Of a stretch of DNA of 12,022 bases, positions 8,208 through 12,022 are shown one piece after another. Numbering within the stretch: position 1 is the stretch's first letter; each line of letters opens with the position of its first letter. The position numbers and the translations under genes were made by a program. Below the pieces are notes generated by a model, which had not been told where the DNA came from, made no database searches, and saw nothing but the letters and a program-made list of their open reading frames with translations. The stretch is from a bacterium (GTDB lineage Bacteria > Eremiobacterota > Eremiobacteria > Baltobacterales > Baltobacteraceae): contig JAJXVC010000033.1 of NCBI GenBank assembly GCA_021782295.1, forward strand, positions 1 to 12,022, given 5' to 3'.

Positions 8208-9124
8208 AGAGCTACTACGACCGTCCGCTGCTGAAGGGGCCGCACTGGGGATCGAACGTCGTTACGTACCTTTTCCTCGGCGGCATCATGGGTGGGCTCG
8301 GCCTCATTTCGTTACTCTCCGACGACCGGCCCGAACCGGAGATGAAAAAGCTGCGCAAAGCAACGCGCTATACCGCATTTGCATTAGCGGTCATCAATCC
8401 GCCGATTCTGATTTCGCATCTCGGACGTCCGGAACGTTTCTTCAACATGCTGCGCATCGTCAAATTCAAATCGCCGATGTCACTCGGCGTTTGGGGGCTC
8501 GTGCTCTATTCCGGTGCGGCGGGCGCAAATGCAGTACGCGAACTCGCCGACGACGGAATCGTACCGAAAGGGCTGCGCTACATTGCGCCGAGCGCTACCG
8601 TTCCCATTCAAGCCCTCTTGGGTGCCTTCATGGCCGGTTATACCGGCGTTCTCATCAGCGCGACGGCAATTCCGCTTTGGGCTACGGGAAAGCGACTTAT
8701 TCCGGCATTCTCCGTCTGTTCCGGCGCGGCGAGCGCGAGCGCTCTCGCCACTTTGCTTTCGACGCTGCAGGGAAATCACGACGTCATTCCACGGCTCGAG
8801 CGCCTTGAAATGGCGGCATCGGCCCTTGAAGTTGCGCTCATCGCGGACTTCCGCCGGCGCGGTGGTGCCGCGGCTGCCCCATTGTTTGAAGGAAGAGTGG
8901 GAAAACGTCTTCGCGACTTCACGATTCTCGGAGGCATTGTCGTTCCGTTTGCATTGAACGCGATCGGCGGTGCAATTCGACTGCCAAAAGCCGTCGATGC
9001 GCTGCGCAGTATTACCGCTTCGACGTTGACGCTCATCGGCGGATATGTATTGCGTGAGAGCCTGATCGAAGCGGGCAAACTCTCTGCAAACGACCCGCAC
9101 GTTGCGTTCCGACAGCCTTCGTGA
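8204..9124 (+). CDS. nrfD: NrfD/PsrC-type quinone-reactive membrane subunit
   Basis: This 306-residue protein has about eight membrane helices. The family block HLGRPERFFNMLRIVKFKSP (72-91), followed by MSLGVWGL, is diagnostic of NrfD/polysulfide reductase membrane subunits. The C-terminal YVLRESLIEAG resembles the end of these proteins. NrfD subunits lack haem and exchange electrons with quinone. E. coli FdnI, by contrast, is a cytochrome b, so this complex uses a different membrane module with the same catalytic and FeS subunits. It overlaps fdhB by 4 bp (ATGA) and fdhD by 4 bp (GTGA). The symbol names the family; this is not the nitrite reductase NrfD itself. Confidence 0.9.
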   Translation: MKSYYDRPLLKGPHWGSNVVTYLFLGGIMGGLGLISLLSDDRPEPEMKKLRKATRYTAFALAVINPPILISHLGRPERFFNMLRIVKFKSPMSLGVWGLVLYSGAAGANAVRELADDGIVPKGLRYIAPSATVPIQALLGAFMAGYTGVLISATAIPLWATGKRLIPAFSVCSGAASASALATLLSTLQGNHDVIPRLERLEMAASALEVALIADFRRRGGAAAAPLFEGRVGKRLRDFTILGGIVVPFALNAIGGAIRLPKAVDALRSITASTLTLIGGYVLRESLIEAGKLSANDPHVAFRQPS

Positions 9125-9969
9125 ACGAATTCTCGACGCGCCCCGGCCGCAGCGCCGACGTAACGACCGCCGCGATCGATGGCGTTCTCCGCACGCAACG
9201 CGACGATCGTGTTGCCGTCGAGGAGCCGCTGGAGATCCGATTGCTCGCAGGCGGAGAGCGCCGCTCGCTCGCACTCACGATGAGAACGCCGGGGCACGAT
9301 TTCGAACTCGCGGCAGGCTTTCTCTTCAATGAAGGGATCGTGAAATCGCGCGAGGAGATCGTCGGCATCTCGTACTGCCTCGACGACGATATCGAGCAAG
9401 ATCAATACTACAACATCGTGAACGTCGAGTTACGTGCGCGCTCGTTGCCGGATTTAAGCGCGCATACACGCCTTTTCACCGGCTATGGCGCCTGCGGCAT
9501 TTGCGGGCGCGAAAGCATCGATGCACTCGAAGCACGGGGGCTCGACCGGATCGACGATACGACGACGATCGCTACGGAGACGCTCTATGCGTTGCCCGAT
9601 CGGATGCGCGCGGCGCAACCCATCTTTGAACGCACCGGTGGCCTCCATGCAACAGCGCTTTTCGATGCCTCGGGGGAGCTTCTCGTCCTTCGCGAAGATA
9701 TCGGCCGCCATAACGCTCTCGATAAAGTCATCGGCGAGGCGTTCCTGGCCGGTAAACTACCGCTGAAAGGGTGCATCGCCTTGGTGAGCGGGCGCGCGAG
9801 TTTCGAACTGGTGCAGAAAGCGATCGCCGCCCGGATTCCGATGCTCGCCTCGATCTCCGCGCCGAGCAGTCTCGCCGTCGATCTCGGCAGGCGGTTTGGA
9901 ATAACGCTGATCGGCTTTCTTCGCGGTAGCCGCGCCAATATCTACAGCGCCGAGGAGCGGGTGCGCTAA
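9121..9969 (+). CDS. fdhD: Formate dehydrogenase accessory sulfurtransferase FdhD
   Basis: FdhD moves sulfur from IscS to the bis-MGD cofactor of formate dehydrogenase, which is needed for activity. The 282 residues carry the family landmarks: RTPGHDFELAAGFLFNEGI (55-73), the sulfur-carrying CxxC loop GACGICG (Cys125, Cys128), and GGLHATALFD followed by LREDIGRHNALDKVIG. The length is typical. The start is GTG at 9121, overlapping the nrfD stop (GTGA), with no clear Shine-Dalgarno sequence, so translation probably depends on coupling to nrfD. Being last in the operon gives the enzyme its dedicated maturation factor in the same transcript. Confidence 0.95.
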   Translation: MNEFSTRPGRSADVTTAAIDGVLRTQRDDRVAVEEPLEIRLLAGGERRSLALTMRTPGHDFELAAGFLFNEGIVKSREEIVGISYCLDDDIEQDQYYNIVNVELRARSLPDLSAHTRLFTGYGACGICGRESIDALEARGLDRIDDTTTIATETLYALPDRMRAAQPIFERTGGLHATALFDASGELLVLREDIGRHNALDKVIGEAFLAGKLPLKGCIALVSGRASFELVQKAIAARIPMLASISAPSSLAVDLGRRFGITLIGFLRGSRANIYSAEERVR

Positions 9970-9977
9970 AGGACTCC

Positions 9978-9999
9978 CTTCCCGTATGACACCGGGAGG
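9978..9999 (+). repeat. Small hairpin between fdhD and the diguanylate cyclase gene
   Basis: CTTCCCG (9978-9984) pairs with CGGGAGG (9993-9999), with one G-T pair and an 8-base loop. No T-tract follows, so it is not a convincing terminator, and the downstream gene may be co-transcribed with the formate operon. It occupies most of the 50-bp gap. Confidence 0.3.
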
Positions 10000-10019
10000 C
10001 GCTCGGCGAAGGGCTCGGG

Positions 10020-10934
10020 GTGGAGCGCGAATTATCCGATGCGAATCCTTCGGCGGCAGAGTACGCGCGTTTTCGCTCGTTCTTCGTCCATAACGTCGAT
10101 TCGATCGCATTTTTGGGGCTCGAGGGAGAGGTTCTTCAAGCGAATTCGATGTTTGAAGAGATGCTCGAGCTTGCGCCCGATGAAGCCGTCTCCAAATCAT
10201 TCTTCGAGTACTTAGAACCCATCGCTGAATTCGAAGCGCGGGAAGCGTTTAGCCAAACCCTCATCGGTGAAGCGCAGGAGTTCGATAGCGTTCTTGGAGC
10301 ATCGGGAGAGATGCCGTCGATGCCGGTTCGTCTTCGTCTTACGCCGCTTCGCCTTGAAGATGAAATCATCGGCGTATCGGCGATCGTAAAAAATATTGCA
10401 GCCGAGCGTATCGCGCACCAACATCTGCATAACCTCGCATTTTACGACCCTCTGACGCGATTGCCGAACCGAGCGCTTTTCGAAGATCGTTTAGCACAGA
10501 CGATCGCCGGCGCCAAGCGTTACAACCGGCCTTTTGCGTTATTGTTTCTTGATTTGGACGGGTTTAAGAGCGTTAACGACGTTCACGGGCACGCTGCCGG
10601 CGACGCCCTGCTCCGGAGCTTCGGCGAACGCCTCGGCGTTATATTACGCGAAAGCGATACTTTTGCTCGCCTCGGCGGCGATGAGTTTGCAGTGCTGCAA
10701 CAGCTCACACGTATTCCCGAAGATGCCACGACGCTCGCACAAAAGCTCATCGAAGCTCTCCAGGAACCTTTCCCAATCGGTGGGGCCGATCTCAAAGTGG
10801 GCCTCAGCATCGGTATCGCGGTCTATCCTTGGCACGGCATAAGTGAAGCCTCTCTCCTGGAGGCCGCAGACAAAGCACTCTACGATGCGAAATCTTCGGG
10901 GAAAAATACGTTTCGCTTTTCCGGCCCCTTTTAG
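10020..10934 (+). CDS. PAS-GGDEF diguanylate cyclase
   Basis: This 304-residue protein makes cyclic di-GMP from two GTP. A PAS sensor domain spans about 15-130 (FFVHNVDSIAFLGLEGEVLQANSMF...), joined by the usual signalling linker and the DPLTRLPNR entry to a GGDEF domain (about 138-300). The metal-binding LDLD (Asp178, Asp180), the intact GGDEF (219-223) and the product-inhibition site RESD (Arg210-Asp213, five residues upstream) are all present, so an active, feedback-inhibited enzyme is expected. No EAL domain, transmembrane segment or signal peptide is seen, so it is probably cytosolic. The GTG start at 10020 follows GAAGGG by six bases; an in-frame TGA at 9987-9989 limits upstream extension. 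What the PAS domain senses is unknown. It lies 50 bp after fdhD, so redox or formate-linked control is possible but only inferred from position. Confidence 0.92.
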   Translation: MERELSDANPSAAEYARFRSFFVHNVDSIAFLGLEGEVLQANSMFEEMLELAPDEAVSKSFFEYLEPIAEFEAREAFSQTLIGEAQEFDSVLGASGEMPSMPVRLRLTPLRLEDEIIGVSAIVKNIAAERIAHQHLHNLAFYDPLTRLPNRALFEDRLAQTIAGAKRYNRPFALLFLDLDGFKSVNDVHGHAAGDALLRSFGERLGVILRESDTFARLGGDEFAVLQQLTRIPEDATTLAQKLIEALQEPFPIGGADLKVGLSIGIAVYPWHGISEASLLEAADKALYDAKSSGKNTFRFSGPF

Positions 10935-12022
10935 CCCGAACGCGGCAAACTCTCTCCGAGCATGCGGTCGAGACTCCGCACCAATTCGTCCGCAGTCGGC
11001 GGACCATCGATCGCAATCGATGGGATGCCCCGTTCGCGCAACATCGAATACAACAGCGTTGCGGACTCGTCGTCCTCGCGCAGCGGTGAGGCGATAACGA
11101 CCGCCCCGATCGGCTCGCGTTCTAGAAGCGCCTCGATTTCGTCGATTTGTTCCGAGATACGAACCTGATAGCCGGCTTCGCGCAGTTCATCGGCGAGAAC
11201 CACATTTCGTTCACCCGTTCCAACGAGTGCGACGACGTGCGGGCGCAAGCTTGGCGCGGGAGCGAACGGCAACTTCACGGTGACGGTCGTGCCCTGCCCC
11301 TCCTCACTGCTCAAGGTAATCGTCCCGCTATGGAGGCGTACGAGTTGCTGCGTAAGGAAGAGCCCGAACCCCGTCCCGGGAATTTTGAGTTTGCGGGCGT
11401 TCGAAGCTCGTGTAAATCGCTCGAAGAGCGACGCTATCTCGGAACGCGGAATTCCGATACCGCTATCGCGCACCGTTACGACGATGCCGTCCGTCTCGCG
11501 GCGAACGTGGATGCAGATCGCTTGGCCGCCGGACGAATACTTTATTGCGTTATCGATGAGGTTGGAGAATATTTGCACGAGTCGGTCGCCGTCACCGATA
11601 ATATTCGACGCTCCATCGGCGGTTATTTCGATCTCCCGCCGATAGGAATAGCGCACGGCAAGATCGCGTAATAACGATTCGACATCGACTTCGGCGAGCG
11701 AAAGCACGAGCTCGTTGCGCTCTAACCGCGAGATCGCCAAGGTGTCGTTGGCGAGATTGGCGAGATCGAGAGCAGACTGCTTCATCGCCTGTGTGAAAGT
11801 ACGTTGTTCGTCGGTAAGTGGCCCCACTTCGCCGAGTAAATCGGCGAACCCGACGATCGTGGTAAGCGGTCCGCGAAAATCATGCGCCAGCATTGCAATG
11901 AGGTCGCTTTTCGTGCGGCTTAATTCGTAGATCGCGTTACGTCGACGTTCGACTTCGCTATAGAGTGCGGTGTTGCGAACCGCAACCGATACGAACTGTG
12001 CAAATAAGTCGATGAGGAATAC
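10931..12022 (-). CDS. Sensor histidine kinase with C-terminal receiver-like domain (5' partial)
   Basis: The gene runs off the right edge; 363 residues are visible. The first ~25 (LFAQFVSVAVRNTALYSEVE) look like the end of a GAF domain, followed by a short helical linker. The HisKA H-box is MLAHDFRGPLTTIVG with phospho-acceptor His47 of the visible part. The ATPase domain has the N-box NLIDNAIKYS, G1 DSGIGIP, F-box LFERF and G2 GTGFGLFL, so kinase activity is expected. The last ~100 residues (from LRPHVVALVGTGERN) have the alternating hydrophobic/helix pattern of a receiver domain but lack its acidic pair and phospho-acceptor Asp (VVIASP where a DxxMP-type end is usual). It is probably a pseudo-receiver. 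No membrane segment is visible. The TAA stop overlaps the TAG of the diguanylate cyclase gene within TTAG (10931-10934). The partner response regulator is not in the window. Confidence 0.9.
   Translation of the reverse strand, partial: VFLIDLFAQFVSVAVRNTALYSEVERRRNAIYELSRTKSDLIAMLAHDFRGPLTTIVGFADLLGEVGPLTDEQRTFTQAMKQSALDLANLANDTLAISRLERNELVLSLAEVDVESLLRDLAVRYSYRREIEITADGASNIIGDGDRLVQIFSNLIDNAIKYSSGGQAICIHVRRETDGIVVTVRDSGIGIPRSEIASLFERFTRASNARKLKIPGTGFGLFLTQQLVRLHSGTITLSSEEGQGTTVTVKLPFAPAPSLRPHVVALVGTGERNVVLADELREAGYQVRISEQIDEIEALLEREPIGAVVIASPLREDDESATLLYSMLRERGIPSIAIDGPPTADELVRSLDRMLGESLPRSG

Noticed and set aside
9978..9999. Terminator after fdhD
   Set aside because: The stem is short, contains a G-T pair, has an 8-base loop, and is followed by GC-rich sequence rather than a T-tract.
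1..12022. CRISPR array, tRNA/rRNA genes, insertion sequences or phage genes
   Set aside because: No regularly spaced repeats, cloverleaf-like sequence, transposase or terminal inverted repeats were seen; the window is almost fully occupied by ordinary metabolic and signalling genes.

Overview
This window comes from a bacterial chromosome of fairly high GC content with tightly packed, translationally coupled genes. The lineage cannot be fixed from this sequence alone. The gene style (propeller/phosphoesterase fusion, Sec-type formate dehydrogenase with an NrfD subunit, PAS-GGDEF protein, GAF-type kinase) would fit an uncultured soil-type phylum such as Eremiobacterota, but that is a weak guess. 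One firm inference is that the host should decode UGA as selenocysteine, so it should carry selA, selB, selC and selD elsewhere. None of these is in the window.

Layout. (1) Bases 2-2038 (+) hold the 3' part of a YncE/YVTN-type beta-propeller fused to an acid-phosphatase/phospholipase-C-type phosphoesterase. It overlaps by 4 bp (ATGA) a seven-helix membrane protein at 2035-2751 with two ExxE motifs, resembling FTR1-type permeases. (2) Bases 2752-2860 are non-coding. They hold a palindrome over the upstream stop codon and a terminator-like hairpin with a T-rich tail, so a new transcription unit probably starts after it. (3) Bases 2861-9969 (+) are a formate-oxidation operon: an OFA-family (oxalate/formate) MFS transporter, the selenocysteine-containing formate dehydrogenase catalytic subunit, a four-cluster iron-sulfur subunit with a membrane anchor, an NrfD-type quinone-reactive membrane subunit, and FdhD. 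The last four genes are joined by 1-4 bp stop/start overlaps. (4) Bases 10020-10934 (+) encode a PAS-GGDEF diguanylate cyclase. It meets head-on, with a 4-bp overlap of stop codons, a histidine kinase on the minus strand (10931 to the right edge) that is cut off at its N-terminal side.

The main point is that the catalytic subunit is one gene, 4192-7344, read through an in-frame UGA at 4765-4767. An automatic gene caller would split it in two. The residues around the codon (NQARI-U-H...TV) match FdnG/FdoG, and a SECIS-like hairpin with the GGUCU loop begins 11 nt after the UGA. The subunit has no twin-arginine signal, so the enzyme probably faces the cytoplasm. That fits the transporter next to it: formate is imported, oxidised inside, and electrons pass through the FeS subunit to NrfD and the quinone pool. 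FdhD would sulfurate the molybdenum/tungsten cofactor.
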